NCBI GenBank assembly: GCA_951813855.1 | Contig: OX638380.1 | Span: forward strand, 3,116,876 to 3,180,875 | Length of the DNA stretch: 64,000 nucleotides | Direction: 5' to 3' | DNA from: an uncultured Verrucomicrobiae bacterium | GTDB taxonomy: Bacteria; Verrucomicrobiota; Verrucomicrobiia; Limisphaerales; AAA164-E04 | Shown: positions 29,696 through 39,236 of the stretch, in pieces | Position numbering within the stretch: the first letter of the stretch is position 1 | Layout of the letters: every line of letters begins with the position of its first letter | The notes under the pieces: generated by a model | What the model was told of the DNA's origin: nothing | The model's database searches: none | What the model saw: only the letters and a program-made list of their open reading frames with translations | Made by a program: the position numbers and the translations under genes

Positions 29696-31317
29696 GGCTC
29701 GAGGAATCCGAGTTTGCCCAGCTTGCGGGTCTGCAGCTTGATGCCGTCTACCTTGGGGATCATCAGGTAGGTCACGTCCAGCTCGAGCAGATCGGCGGCT
29801 TCTTCCACGACCACGGCGTGGATGGCGCAGGGAATGCCGAGCCGTTGGCAGCGCCAAGCCAGTAATTCGTTGGTGTCTTCGATGTGCAGCGCGGAAACCA
29901 GGAGTTTGGCGTGCCGCAGCCGTGCTTCTTCGAGGATCGTCTGGTTTTCGGCGTTGCCCATCAACTTGTGGCAGTTGAGCGGAGCCAGCCGGTAGGGATT
30001 GGTGTCGACGGCTAAAACCGTTTCCCCGCGATCGAGGAGTTTTTGGGCGATGGTGGCGCCGAGAGTGTTCATGCCGACGACGATGACGTGTTGGGTCAAG
30101 GCAGGGGTTTCCGGCGGGGGGCTGGCCGTCTGCAGGGAGGCGAATCGTTTGAGCCAACGGTTTCGCCTGGCGTTGAGATAGAGTTTTTCCTTGTGTTGAA
30201 TGCCCCAGGAGGAAATCGAAATCGTGACCAAACCGACCAGTCCCACGATCGAAAAAGTCGTCTCGTCGATCAATCCCTTCTTCTGGGCCAGGGCGACGAA
30301 GATCAGGGAGAATTCGCTGATCTGATTGAGCAGCAGACCGGAGAAACAACTGGTTCGTTTGTCGAGGCGCAAGCCGACGGCGGCAAACGTGACGATGGCG
30401 AACTTTCCGAACAGGATCACGACCGACAGGACCGCGACGGCGATCCAGGCCTGGAGCGGCAAGGCGAGATCGAGCCCGACGCCCAAGGAGATGAAGAACA
30501 CCGCGATGGAGAAATGCATGACCGGGCTGACCCGCCGAGAGAGTTCATGGGCGAAGGGCATTTGGCTAATGCTGAATCCGGCGACGAAGGCGCCGATTTC
30601 GTGGGATAGTTTCAAGAAGCTCGCTAACTCGACCAAAGCGAAACACCAGCACAGGCTCCAGATGAAGAGCATCTCCGGATAGGCTGCCGCCCGGGTCAGC
30701 AATCGTTGCACCAAATGACGGGAAGCGTAGTAGGAGAGGGCGAAAATGACCGTCACCGCCAGAACGACCAACAGCAGATTGACGAGCGTTTTCTGGAGCG
30801 AGAATTCCGTGTTTTGATCTAACCCGGCCAACACCGTCAACAGGACGATGGCCAGAAAATCCTGGATCAAGAGAATTCCGATGGCGACCCGGCCGTGCTT
30901 GGCGTCGGTTTCCCGTTTTTCGGTCAGGGATTTGACCGCTACCACGGTGCTGCTGAAAATGAGAGCCGCCGCGACCGTCAACGTGGACTTTCCGTCGAAT
31001 CCCAGTAAGAGGCAGACTCCGGCTCCCAGGACGACGGTGCCCACGATTTGACCGCTCGCGAGTTTCAGAACCTCCTTGCCCAGATCACGGATCATGTTCA
31101 CGTTCAGTTCCAGACCTACCAAAAACAGCAGCAGGACGATGCCGATCTCGGAAATGACTTCAACCGATTCGGAAGACTGGGAAAAAGCGCCTAGGACGAT
31201 GCCGGCGACCAGGTAGCCGACAATGGTGGGGATGCGGAATTTATGGGCCAACAGCGCGAAGATGGCACCCGTGAAGATCATCAGTCCCAGGGTTTCGATG
31301 AATTCCAGGTCGGCCAT
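29692..31317 (-). CDS. Cation:proton antiporter (CPA2) with TrkA-N domain, first of a pair
   Basis: 541 residues. The membrane part has the CPA2 pattern (IPTIVGYLVAGIVLGAF, GIVLLLFLVGLELN, ALIFSSTVVAVKSL, LLIQDFLAIVLL). The C-terminal Rossmann domain reads VIVVGMNTLGATIAQ, so the GxGxxG glycines are partly replaced and nucleotide binding may be altered. Its stop overlaps the start of the second antiporter, and the lactonase-family gene ends 40 bp before its start. The pair may work as a heteromer or as two specificities of the same system. A TrkH potassium channel is encoded 5 kb away. Confidence 0.86.
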   Translation of the reverse strand: MADLEFIETLGLMIFTGAIFALLAHKFRIPTIVGYLVAGIVLGAFSQSSESVEVISEIGIVLLLFLVGLELNVNMIRDLGKEVLKLASGQIVGTVVLGAGVCLLLGFDGKSTLTVAAALIFSSTVVAVKSLTEKRETDAKHGRVAIGILLIQDFLAIVLLTVLAGLDQNTEFSLQKTLVNLLLVVLAVTVIFALSYYASRHLVQRLLTRAAAYPEMLFIWSLCWCFALVELASFLKLSHEIGAFVAGFSISQMPFAHELSRRVSPVMHFSIAVFFISLGVGLDLALPLQAWIAVAVLSVVILFGKFAIVTFAAVGLRLDKRTSCFSGLLLNQISEFSLIFVALAQKKGLIDETTFSIVGLVGLVTISISSWGIQHKEKLYLNARRNRWLKRFASLQTASPPPETPALTQHVIVVGMNTLGATIAQKLLDRGETVLAVDTNPYRLAPLNCHKLMGNAENQTILEEARLRHAKLLVSALHIEDTNELLAWRCQRLGIPCAIHAVVVEEAADLLELDVTYLMIPKVDGIKLQTRKLGKLGFLEP

Positions 31318-31357
31318 GGATCGTCAGGTGCGCTTGGCTTGCGGGTCCGGTGAAAGC

Positions 31358-32542
31358 TTAGGGATTGGGATTGATGACGGCGACCGCCCAAGGCCGGACG
31401 CCGGCTTTCGTTCGGCTGTGGGAAACGAGTCGGCCGGTGTCGAGATCGATGCGGTACAATTGCAGATAACCAGATTTTTGACCGGCGGCGATCAACCAGC
31501 TGCCGGAAGTGTCGAGAGCGAATGAACGGGGAGTCGGTTCCGTAGGGAATTGGCCGAGCGAAGTTAGCTCGCCGGTGTTGGGATCGATGCGGAATCCGGC
31601 GATGCTGTCGTGGCCGCGATTGGAGGCGTAGAGCCAGCGGCCGTCGGGCGATATTTCGAGATCGGCGCAAGTATTGCGCTGATCGAAGTCGCGGGGAATC
31701 GTCGGCAGGGTTTGCCGGTGTTCCAGGCGGCCGGTCTGAGGGTCGAAAGCGAATGCGCTGACGCTGCTGCCTTGTTCGTTGTCGAAGTAGACCCGATCCA
31801 GTTTAGGGTGGAATTGCAGATGGCGAGGTCCCGTTCCGACCGGAACCGAAAATCGGGGAGGATTTCCGGGAGCAAGACGGCCGTCATTCGCGTGCAACGA
31901 AAAGAGGAAGATGGCGTTAGGCCCGGTGTGAGGGACTAAGGCCCACCGGTTGGAGCGATCGACCTGGACGGCATGAGCGTTGGCCGCGGTGGAATGCCAT
32001 TGCGCCGATTGCGGATCGATGACTCCTTGATCGTCGATTTGGTGGATGCCGATTTTGGCCGCCCGGTAATACGCGGACAGCAGGAATTTTTCGGATCGGT
32101 CCAGGGCGCAATAGGCGGGGTCGGCTCCGGCAGCGACCAAGGAGAGTAGTTCCAGGTTCCCGGTTTGAGGATCGATGCGATAGCTGGATAATTCTCCGGT
32201 GGACCGGTAGCAGACGAAGAGCCGGTTGCCGGAACGGTCGAAAGCGAGATATCCCGGTTCGCCTGTCGTGGGCGTTTTGGCCGTCGGTTCGAGAGCGCCG
32301 GAGGTAAGGTTCAGACGATAGGTGTCGATGCGTTTATCTCCGGCCAAGGAAACGAAGACCAAGGCGCTGGGTTCTTCCCCGGCGCCAGGCAAGGCACTGC
32401 CGACGGTTAGGAAGGCGGCAAACAGAAGGCCGGCTAGGCGGGCCAGAGTTCGGTGGCAGAAGATCGGAAGGAACGCTGACCGTCCGAGGCGAAAGTCATT
32501 CCTGCCCGGCGACGGATGGGGAAGAAGGGCAGTAGTCTTCAT
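31358..32542 (-). CDS. Lactonase-family seven-bladed beta-propeller (6-phosphogluconolactonase-like), secreted
   Basis: 394 residues from the ATG at 32542. A basic leader and the hydrophobic stretch LARLAGLLFAAFLTVGSALPG form a signal peptide. The body has the lactonase repeats: LVFVSLAGDKRIDTYRLN, YLAFDRSGNRLFVCY, GTGPRHLQFHPKLDRVYF, NTCADLEISPDGRWLYASNR and GFRIDPNTGELTSLG. It is the YbhE type, but export argues against a cytoplasmic pentose-phosphate role and for a periplasmic lactone or sugar substrate. It precedes the antiporters by 40 bp on the same strand. Confidence 0.82.
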   Translation of the reverse strand: MKTTALLPHPSPGRNDFRLGRSAFLPIFCHRTLARLAGLLFAAFLTVGSALPGAGEEPSALVFVSLAGDKRIDTYRLNLTSGALEPTAKTPTTGEPGYLAFDRSGNRLFVCYRSTGELSSYRIDPQTGNLELLSLVAAGADPAYCALDRSEKFLLSAYYRAAKIGIHQIDDQGVIDPQSAQWHSTAANAHAVQVDRSNRWALVPHTGPNAIFLFSLHANDGRLAPGNPPRFSVPVGTGPRHLQFHPKLDRVYFDNEQGSSVSAFAFDPQTGRLEHRQTLPTIPRDFDQRNTCADLEISPDGRWLYASNRGHDSIAGFRIDPNTGELTSLGQFPTEPTPRSFALDTSGSWLIAAGQKSGYLQLYRIDLDTGRLVSHSRTKAGVRPWAVAVINPNP

Positions 32543-32932
32543 GATCGGCCATGATAATCGGTTCTGGATGCTATGGCGATTCATTCTTGAGGATTGATAG
32601 TCTGATGGTGGGGCGATTGCGAAGTTCGGGTTTAATCGACCGGGTTCGAGGACGGGGTGATCGGGATTCGGCCGGCGGCGGGATTGAGATCGTTGGTTGC
32701 CCCCGTATCGTCGCTGGCGCGCATCAAAATGGTTTTCGAGCCGTTACCGTTTGCGGGTTATTAGTTCATGTCGACGAAAAGGCGACCGAACGGGAGCCGA
32801 GGGAGTTAAGCTCTTGGTTACGTTCGGCGTCGATCTGATACCCTCGGCCTTCGGTTTCGCTAAATGGCTGGTATTGCAATCTTAGAGGCGTTAACCTGAC
32901 CGGAGCCTCGCTTCGCTTGAAACGGAGAACTT
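32543..32932. other. Divergent intergenic region without recognisable gene
   Basis: About 390 bp between divergent genes, expected to hold two promoters. No clear boxes or structured RNA are recognised. Confidence 0.45.
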
Positions 32933-33586
32933 ATGCATCCGGATATCGCACGCTTTCTTGGAGTTGTGGAACGCACCTCAGAGCCCTTGGTGCGCGACGA
33001 AAAACCTGCTTGCTCGGTTACTGTCGCCCGTAGCTTTGAGGCGATCACGGAGGAGCAGTTATGGGAAGCTTTGACCGAAGCGAAACTTATCGAACGCTGG
33101 TTTGTTCCGGTTAGCGGTCGACTCGAACTCGGGGGTAGTTTTCAATTTGAGAACCAAGCAGGCGGAAAAATTACGCACTGCGAACGTCATTCGTTTTTCG
33201 CGGTAACGTGGGAATACTTGGAGGACTTGAGTTGGGTGGAAGTGCGGGTCTCTGACGGCGGCGACCAAGGCGCCCGCTTGGCTCTCACGCATATTTCGTT
33301 GCTGGGGGACCATTGGTTCGCCTACGGGCCGGGCGCTACCGGCGTCGGTTGGGAATTGTGTTTATTGGGGTTGGATCATTATTTCTCGCAGTCGACCGAA
33401 ATCGACCTGGCCAGCGCGACATTTTATCAGACTCGGGAAGGAAAGGAGTTTATCGAAGGTTGTAGCGACGCTTGGAGAAAGGTGTCCGAGACGAGGGGAT
33501 TTGATCCGGAACAAGCGCGAATCGCGGCTCGGCGCACGGCGGATTTCTATCTGGGCGTTTCAGACGGGAAGGGGCCAGATGCCTGA
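32933..33586 (+). CDS. SRPBCC (AHSA1/START-like) domain protein
   Basis: 217 residues. GGAG 8 nt upstream supports the ATG. The core SRPBCC pattern is visible: VARSFEAITEEQLWEALTEAKLIERWFVP, GGSFQFENQAGGKI, FFAVTWEYL, RLALTHISLLGDHW and WELCLLGLDHYF. The last 60 residues are a helical extension. The family binds hydrophobic ligands or acts as co-chaperone; here no ligand can be named. Stands alone. Confidence 0.78.
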   Translation: MHPDIARFLGVVERTSEPLVRDEKPACSVTVARSFEAITEEQLWEALTEAKLIERWFVPVSGRLELGGSFQFENQAGGKITHCERHSFFAVTWEYLEDLSWVEVRVSDGGDQGARLALTHISLLGDHWFAYGPGATGVGWELCLLGLDHYFSQSTEIDLASATFYQTREGKEFIEGCSDAWRKVSETRGFDPEQARIAARRTADFYLGVSDGKGPDA

Positions 33587-33861
33587 TTCGTTTCTGAGTC
33601 TTGCCGTCGGAACCGGCAAAGATTCGGAACTTCATCCGTCAACTCACCGAGAATATCAGGTATATTGAGCCGCTGTCCCGGCAGGACGGCTGCCGGTGGT
33701 TATTACGGAACGGGCGGGCATTGAGGGCGATCGTGGCCGGAATCGGCGAAACCGGCGCGAAGCCAGATTCCGTTGTTTTTCGCGGCCGGCGATATTTTCG
33801 GTGAGTTGCGGCGGTTTGACAAAGCCAACATCCGGGTATTAGCTTTCGGTCCTTCGAAATC

Positions 33862-36309
33862 ATGAAGAGTTTCTCTTGTCCCGTCCTGTGCCGGTCGCCT
33901 CGTAAATTGGCCGCCGGGTTGATTCTGTTCGCCGTTCTCGTTTATGGGAGCCTGCTCGGGACAATCGGTTTCGGTCCGCTGCCGGCGAACGCTTCGGAAG
34001 GCGACGAATCGAAATTGACCGTCGAACGAATATTCGCCGGCAAAGAGTTCAGCGAAGAATCCTTCGGCCCGGCTCGTTGGCTGCCGGACAGCTCGGGTTA
34101 CGTCGTCGTCGAAAAATCGTCGGGGAAAGCGGGCGGTCAGGATTTGGTGCTCTACACTCCGGAATCGGATCAAGGGCGGGTGTTGGTCGCTTCCCGCCAT
34201 TTGGTGCCCGCCGGCGAAACCGCTCCGTTGACGATCGACGATTACCAGTGGTCGCACGACGGGGCCTACTTATTGATTTACACCAAGAGCAAACGAGTCT
34301 GGCGGGCCAAAACACGGGGCGATTATTGGGTTTTCGATATCAACAGCCATGAGTTGAGGCAATTGGGACTCCATGCCGCTCCTTCGACCTTGATGTTCGC
34401 GACCTTTTCTCCGGTCGATCATCGAGTCGCTTACGTTCACGAACGCAATATTTATGTGGAAGATTGGCGAGCGAAGCAACTCCTCCAACTCACCGAAGAC
34501 GGTTCGGTGCATCTTATCAACGGCACCTTCGATTGGGTTTACGAAGAAGAATTCCGCTTGCGGAAAGGATTCAAATGGAGTCCTGACGGCCAGAAGATCG
34601 CCTATTGGCAAATCAACACGGAAGGCGTCGGGATTTTTCATTTGATCGATAATTTGGCCGGTCTCTATCCCCGGCTCATCCCGATACCCTATCCCAAGGT
34701 CGGTGAAACGAATCCGGCTTGCCGGGTGGGAATCGTCGATACTCGTGTGGGAGGACAGGCCGGATGGATCGAGGTGCCCGGCGACCCGCGCGAAAATTAT
34801 CTGGTTTTTCTCGAATGGGTGGGGCGGGATTTGATGCTGCAGCAACTCAATCGGCTGCAGAACACCAATCGGCTGTTTCGGTACGCTTGGGAACACTCGA
34901 AGCTCCCATGGATAGCATCCGAAGTTTCGAAAGAGGAATTAAATCAGTTTTCAATGGGTTCAAGGAATGTGGTTAGAGCAAGAGCAATTCCGCCGTTGGA
35001 TCCATATCTAAATCGGCTATCAAGAGCTACGCAGGATCCCTTAACAGAGGTTTTGGTTGATCGAGACGACGCTTGGGTGGAGGAAGTCAGGGAGTTGCAT
35101 TGGCTGAAGGATAAAAAGCGGTTTCTTTGGATCAGTGAACGTGACGGTTGGCGGCATCTGTATCGTTTCGAATCGGATGAGTTGATATTGCTGACCGACG
35201 GCGATTACGACATCACCGAATTAAAGGGAATCGACGAGAAGAGCGGTCAGGTTTATTTCATGGCTTCGCCGGATAATCCCACTCAACGCTATCTGTACCG
35301 GATTCCGTTGACCGGGGGAAAGGCGGAACGAGTGACCGCTTCGGATCAAGCGGGAGTTCACTCGTATCAGATCTCGCCTGATTATTCCTACGCCATTCAT
35401 TCTTGGTCCTCGGCCAATCGGCCTTTGGTTCGAGAATTAATTTCGCTTGCCGACGGCCGGGTCGTGCGGTCGTTGACGGATAATTCCAAAATGCTCGAGG
35501 CGTTGAAAAAATTGGATCGTCAGCAGGTCGATTTTTTTCGAGTGGATATTGGGGAAGGAGTGGAACTGGACGGCTGGATGATCAAACCGACCCAGAAGGA
35601 ACCGGGAAAGAAATATCCCTTGCTGGTTTTTGTTTACGGCGAACCGGCCGGACAGACCGTGATGGATCGATGGGGCGGCAATCGCTATCTCTGGCATCTG
35701 ATGCATGCCCAAAACGGGTATTGCGTGATGAGTTTCGATAATCGCGGAACGCCGGCTCCCCGAGGGCGGGCTTGGCGAAAGATCGTGTATCGCCAGGTAG
35801 GCATTCTCGCCCCTCAAGAACAGGCAGCGGCCTTGGACGAGGTATTGCAGCGGTATGATTGGCTGGATCCGGAACGGGTCGGCGTTTGGGGTTGGAGCGG
35901 CGGAGGATCGATGACCCTGAATATGATGTTCAAGTATCCCGAGAAATATTCCGTGGGCCTGTCCGTCGCCCCTGTTCCCAATCAGCGATATTACGACACC
36001 ATCTACCAAGAGCGTTACATGGGGTTGCCCAAAGATAACGTCAAGGGATATCGCGACGGTTCTTCCATCCATTACGCTAGCCAACTCAAGGGCGATCTGT
36101 TGTTGGTGCACGGCACCGGCGACGACAACGTCCATTACCAAGGGACTGAAGCCTTGATCGACGAATTGGTGGCGCTGGGCAAGGATTTCAGCATGCTGGC
36201 CTATCCCAACCGGGCTCATTCGATTCGCGAGGGCGTCAATACCACCCCTCATCTCTATGGTCAGTTGACCCGGTACTTGTATGATCATTTACCCGCCGGC
36301 GGTCGATGA
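33862..36309 (+). CDS. Dipeptidyl peptidase IV-like serine peptidase (S9B)
   Basis: 815 residues. N-terminal hydrophobic stretch (LAAGLILFAVLVYGSLLG) acts as signal or anchor. The beta-propeller (DPPIV N-domain) includes FDWVYEEEFRLRKGFKWSPDG. The hydrolase domain has the nucleophile in GWSGGG (S679), the acid in HGTGDDNVHYQG and histidine in NRAHSIREG. A stretch at about residues 340-392 (34880-35035) does not fit the family. Related enzymes go from QNTNRL almost directly into LTEVLxDxDDAWV. The extra 40 or so residues are more AT-rich and keep the frame. It likely releases dipeptides from peptides in the periplasm. Confidence 0.87.
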   Translation: MKSFSCPVLCRSPRKLAAGLILFAVLVYGSLLGTIGFGPLPANASEGDESKLTVERIFAGKEFSEESFGPARWLPDSSGYVVVEKSSGKAGGQDLVLYTPESDQGRVLVASRHLVPAGETAPLTIDDYQWSHDGAYLLIYTKSKRVWRAKTRGDYWVFDINSHELRQLGLHAAPSTLMFATFSPVDHRVAYVHERNIYVEDWRAKQLLQLTEDGSVHLINGTFDWVYEEEFRLRKGFKWSPDGQKIAYWQINTEGVGIFHLIDNLAGLYPRLIPIPYPKVGETNPACRVGIVDTRVGGQAGWIEVPGDPRENYLVFLEWVGRDLMLQQLNRLQNTNRLFRYAWEHSKLPWIASEVSKEELNQFSMGSRNVVRARAIPPLDPYLNRLSRATQDPLTEVLVDRDDAWVEEVRELHWLKDKKRFLWISERDGWRHLYRFESDELILLTDGDYDITELKGIDEKSGQVYFMASPDNPTQRYLYRIPLTGGKAERVTASDQAGVHSYQISPDYSYAIHSWSSANRPLVRELISLADGRVVRSLTDNSKMLEALKKLDRQQVDFFRVDIGEGVELDGWMIKPTQKEPGKKYPLLVFVYGEPAGQTVMDRWGGNRYLWHLMHAQNGYCVMSFDNRGTPAPRGRAWRKIVYRQVGILAPQEQAAALDEVLQRYDWLDPERVGVWGWSGGGSMTLNMMFKYPEKYSVGLSVAPVPNQRYYDTIYQERYMGLPKDNVKGYRDGSSIHYASQLKGDLLLVHGTGDDNVHYQGTEALIDELVALGKDFSMLAYPNRAHSIREGVNTTPHLYGQLTRYLYDHLPAGGR

Positions 36310-36414
36310 CGGCGACCGGTATCGCGGACTTCGGATCGTGGCGTTCTCGGGAAGCTTTGCGGTGATTTCGAGGCCATCCAGTTTTGATCCCCGCCCATAG
36401 TTCAATTAACTTTA

Positions 36415-36455
36415 GGCCGGACGCCGTGAGATCGTCGTTCGGCCGGATTTTTCGT
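36415..36455 (+). terminator. Rho-independent terminator after the DPP-IV-like gene
   Basis: GGCCGGACG at 36415-36423 pairs with CGTTCGGCC at 36436-36444 (one mismatch) and is followed by a T-rich run (ATTTTTCGTTTTT). Position 105 bp after the peptidase stop fits. Confidence 0.6.
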
Positions 36456-36508
36456 TTTTCGCGAAGTGCCCGGCTGCCCCGGCCGGCCGTCGGGTTGCGC
36501 TGCTAACG

Positions 36509-37996
36509 ATGAATCTCAGAATCCTAAGCCGATTGATCGGCTCGCTGTTGTTCTTCCCTTTGGCGTCGTTGGGGATCTGCCTGGTTTGCGCCTTTTTTTT
36601 CTCGGAGACCTCAGAAACCGATGCCTCCGCATTTACCGCTTTTCTGCAATCGTTTCTGATTTGCTTGAGTTTCGCTCTGATTTTGGTGCTGGTGGGAGGC
36701 AAGGTTCGTAAGAACGAGGTGCTCCGGCGCGAATCGGTCGCGGTGGTGGGACTGGGCTGGATTTTCTGCATCATTTGCGGCGCGTTCCCTTATCTGTTTT
36801 GCGACACCGGCATGAGCCTGCCCGAATGCCTGTTCGAGTCGGTCTCCGGATTTACCACGACCGGCGCGACGGTCATCGACGATCTGGACCGGTTGCCCGA
36901 TAGCCTGTTGCTCTGGCGTTCCATGACCCAATGGCTGGGGGGCATGGGCATTTTGATATTGCTCGTCGCCATACTTTCCCAACTGGGGGCTAGCAGCATC
37001 TCCATTTTCCGCAACGAATCCTCCGCCTTCGAAACCGAAGGTCTGAGCTCGAGAATCCAACAACTCGCGTTCCATCTGCTGGTCGTTTACCTGACGTTTA
37101 CAGCCGCCTGTTTTCTGGTTCTTTGGCTTGTGTGCGGCATGGGATGGTACGACGCGATCTGCCACACCTTCACCACGGTAGCCACCGGGGGGTTCAGTCC
37201 TCATGACCGGAGCGTCGCCCATTTCGATAGCGTGCTCGTGGAAGTTTGCATCATGGGGTTCATGTTGTTGAGTTCGTTCAACTACTTGCTTTACGTCTGG
37301 CTGTTCCGCAAGGGCGACTGGTGGACCCGGTGGAGGAGCGACGAAAGCATGCGGTACTTCATGCTGATTTGGTTTTCCTTCGCCTTGATCGTTACCGGTT
37401 ATCTGACCCTTTTTTCCGAAGATACCGCTTGGCAAACCATAATGCGCCAGGCTTTTTTTCAGGTGACGGCCCTGGTGACGACGACGGGATACACGACGGC
37501 GGATTACGATCAATGGCCTTCTTTCGCGATCATTTTGCTGTTGGCGTTGATGATGGTCGGAGGTTGCGCCGGTTCCACTTCGGGGGGACTCAAGGTGGGC
37601 CGGTTGATCCTGTTTTTCAAAATCCTCTTTCATCAGTTACGCTTGAGTTTCCGCCCCAACCGGGTGATGCAGATCAAGCTCAACGGCCATGTGGTTTCCC
37701 AATCCTTTCAGAGCAACACTTTGCTGTTGCTGACGATCGCGGGAGTCTCCGTGCTGGGGGGGACGGCGGTCGTCTGTTTACTGGAACCGGAGATGACGAT
37801 CCGAACCTGTTTTTCCGCTACGGTTTCGACCCTGTTCAATATCGGTCCCGCCTTGGGCGAAGTCGGCCCGGCCAAAACCTACGCCTCGTTGGAGGATGCG
37901 ACCAAGTATTTCTTGTCGGTGCTGATGGTGATGGGGCGGTTGGAGTTTACGGCCTTTTTGGTCCTGATGATACCCGGTCTTTGGCGCAGTTATTAG
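36509..37996 (+). CDS. TrkH-family potassium uptake channel subunit
   Basis: 495 residues, the normal length, with many membrane helices. The four selectivity-loop segments are visible: VSGFTTTGATV, FTTVATGGFS, VTTTGYTTADYD and LFNIGPALGEVGP. CAGSTSGGLKVGR is the conserved intramembrane loop. It conducts K+ into the cell and needs a TrkA-type regulator, which is not adjacent; the TrkA-N domains of the antiporters are not substitutes. Stands alone between the peptidase and the accessory island. Confidence 0.92.
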   Translation: MNLRILSRLIGSLLFFPLASLGICLVCAFFFSETSETDASAFTAFLQSFLICLSFALILVLVGGKVRKNEVLRRESVAVVGLGWIFCIICGAFPYLFCDTGMSLPECLFESVSGFTTTGATVIDDLDRLPDSLLLWRSMTQWLGGMGILILLVAILSQLGASSISIFRNESSAFETEGLSSRIQQLAFHLLVVYLTFTAACFLVLWLVCGMGWYDAICHTFTTVATGGFSPHDRSVAHFDSVLVEVCIMGFMLLSSFNYLLYVWLFRKGDWWTRWRSDESMRYFMLIWFSFALIVTGYLTLFSEDTAWQTIMRQAFFQVTALVTTTGYTTADYDQWPSFAIILLLALMMVGGCAGSTSGGLKVGRLILFFKILFHQLRLSFRPNRVMQIKLNGHVVSQSFQSNTLLLLTIAGVSVLGGTAVVCLLEPEMTIRTCFSATVSTLFNIGPALGEVGPAKTYASLEDATKYFLSVLMVMGRLEFTAFLVLMIPGLWRSY

Positions 37997-38336
37997 CCGT
38001 CCCGGGAAGCTGAAGAGAAGGTGGAATCCGGGAGTGCTGAGAGTAACCGGGATCGGTTTGGCGAAGGACGTTGCGTTTGGGTGAGAACCCGGCATCATGA
38101 GCTCATGACTGCCTGGCCTGTAACGGGCTGGTTGCCGGCAAATGGGATTGGTTGCTGCCCGCGGAGGTAGAGATTATCTTAGTCAAATTCCAGGGATCGT
38201 TCTGGAATCGCTACGCCGGAGGGCCATTTTCCGCAGTTTATCGGATCCCCCTCCTTGGCCGACCGGAGCGGGCGAACGAGACCGGGCCGCAGAATGAAAC
38301 GAAATAACGGCCGCGAATCGACCAGTAACCCATACC
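37997..38336. other. Intergenic region at the left edge of the accessory island
   Basis: About 340 bp with no gene recognised. No attachment site or tRNA was found to mark the island border. Confidence 0.45.
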
Positions 38337-39236
38337 ATGAATCCGTCCTATAAAATTCTGAGCTTGAATAGAAATGAAGATGATCCTTTCGAGCAAATGG
38401 GGAGCAAAGACAAATTTTGGGGTTGGCTGATAGATAAACCCTGTGGGCCTTGGTTATTCAAGCGTCCCCGAAAAAATACCGGAGAACATTGGGCGGAAAA
38501 AATAGCGGAGCAGATCGCGAATCGGCTCGGCACCCGACATGCTCAAGTGGAATTGTCGACTTATTCCCGGGATAAAGGATCGGCAAGTAAATCGTTTCTA
38601 CCAGTGGGATTAAAATTGGTACATGGCAACCAATTGATGGATTTGGCCATTCCAGATTACGATTCGTTTGATTGCGATATTCGTCAGCAGTCAAATCACA
38701 ACTCGAATAATATTTGGCGAACAATAGACTATTGGTTGCGAAGTGAAGTAGCTCGGACCAAAGCGAAAAACGGGATAGCGGAATATCTCCTGTTGGATGC
38801 TTTGATCGCCAACACCGATCGTCATCATGAGAATTGGGGGTTTTGCCTGCAGGCGCAAACGGAATTTGACAATTATAACGTCGCCCCGACGTTTGATCAT
38901 GCGTCTTCCCTGGGACGGGAGTTTCATTCGGATGAGGGCCGTCTGAAAATCCTGGCGGAAAAACGTCTGGAAAGTTATGTTGCTAGGGGACACGGGGGCA
39001 TTTATTGGTCGGAAACGGATCGGCGCGGCCCGAGTCCGTTGCGGTTGTTTGAGTTGGCGGTCGGCGAATATCGCGATCTGTTTTCGACGGCCATTGAGAA
39101 ATTCGAAAACGTGAGCCGGGAGGATTTGATCGAGCCGGTTGATCGCATTCCGGACGATTGGATGTCACCAAAGGCGAAAGAGTTTTCCTCCGCCTTGATT
39201 GAGTTCAATTACGAAAGGGTGAAAAAGCTAATCTGA
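38337..39236 (+). CDS. HipA-like kinase domain protein paired with a HIRAN protein
   Basis: 299 residues. The central part has the kinase catalytic loop LLLDALIANTDRHHENWGF (DRHxxN) and the metal-binding APTFDHASSLG in place of DFG, at about residues 150-195, as in HipA-fold kinases. An N-terminal lysine-containing strand (GPWLFKRPRK) could bind ATP. There is no HipA N-terminal domain and no HipB-like helix-turn-helix gene beside it. Stop and the next start overlap by 1 bp (TGATG), so it is translated together with the HIRAN protein. Toxin-like or signalling kinase activity is inferred. Confidence 0.72.
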   Translation: MNPSYKILSLNRNEDDPFEQMGSKDKFWGWLIDKPCGPWLFKRPRKNTGEHWAEKIAEQIANRLGTRHAQVELSTYSRDKGSASKSFLPVGLKLVHGNQLMDLAIPDYDSFDCDIRQQSNHNSNNIWRTIDYWLRSEVARTKAKNGIAEYLLLDALIANTDRHHENWGFCLQAQTEFDNYNVAPTFDHASSLGREFHSDEGRLKILAEKRLESYVARGHGGIYWSETDRRGPSPLRLFELAVGEYRDLFSTAIEKFENVSREDLIEPVDRIPDDWMSPKAKEFSSALIEFNYERVKKLI

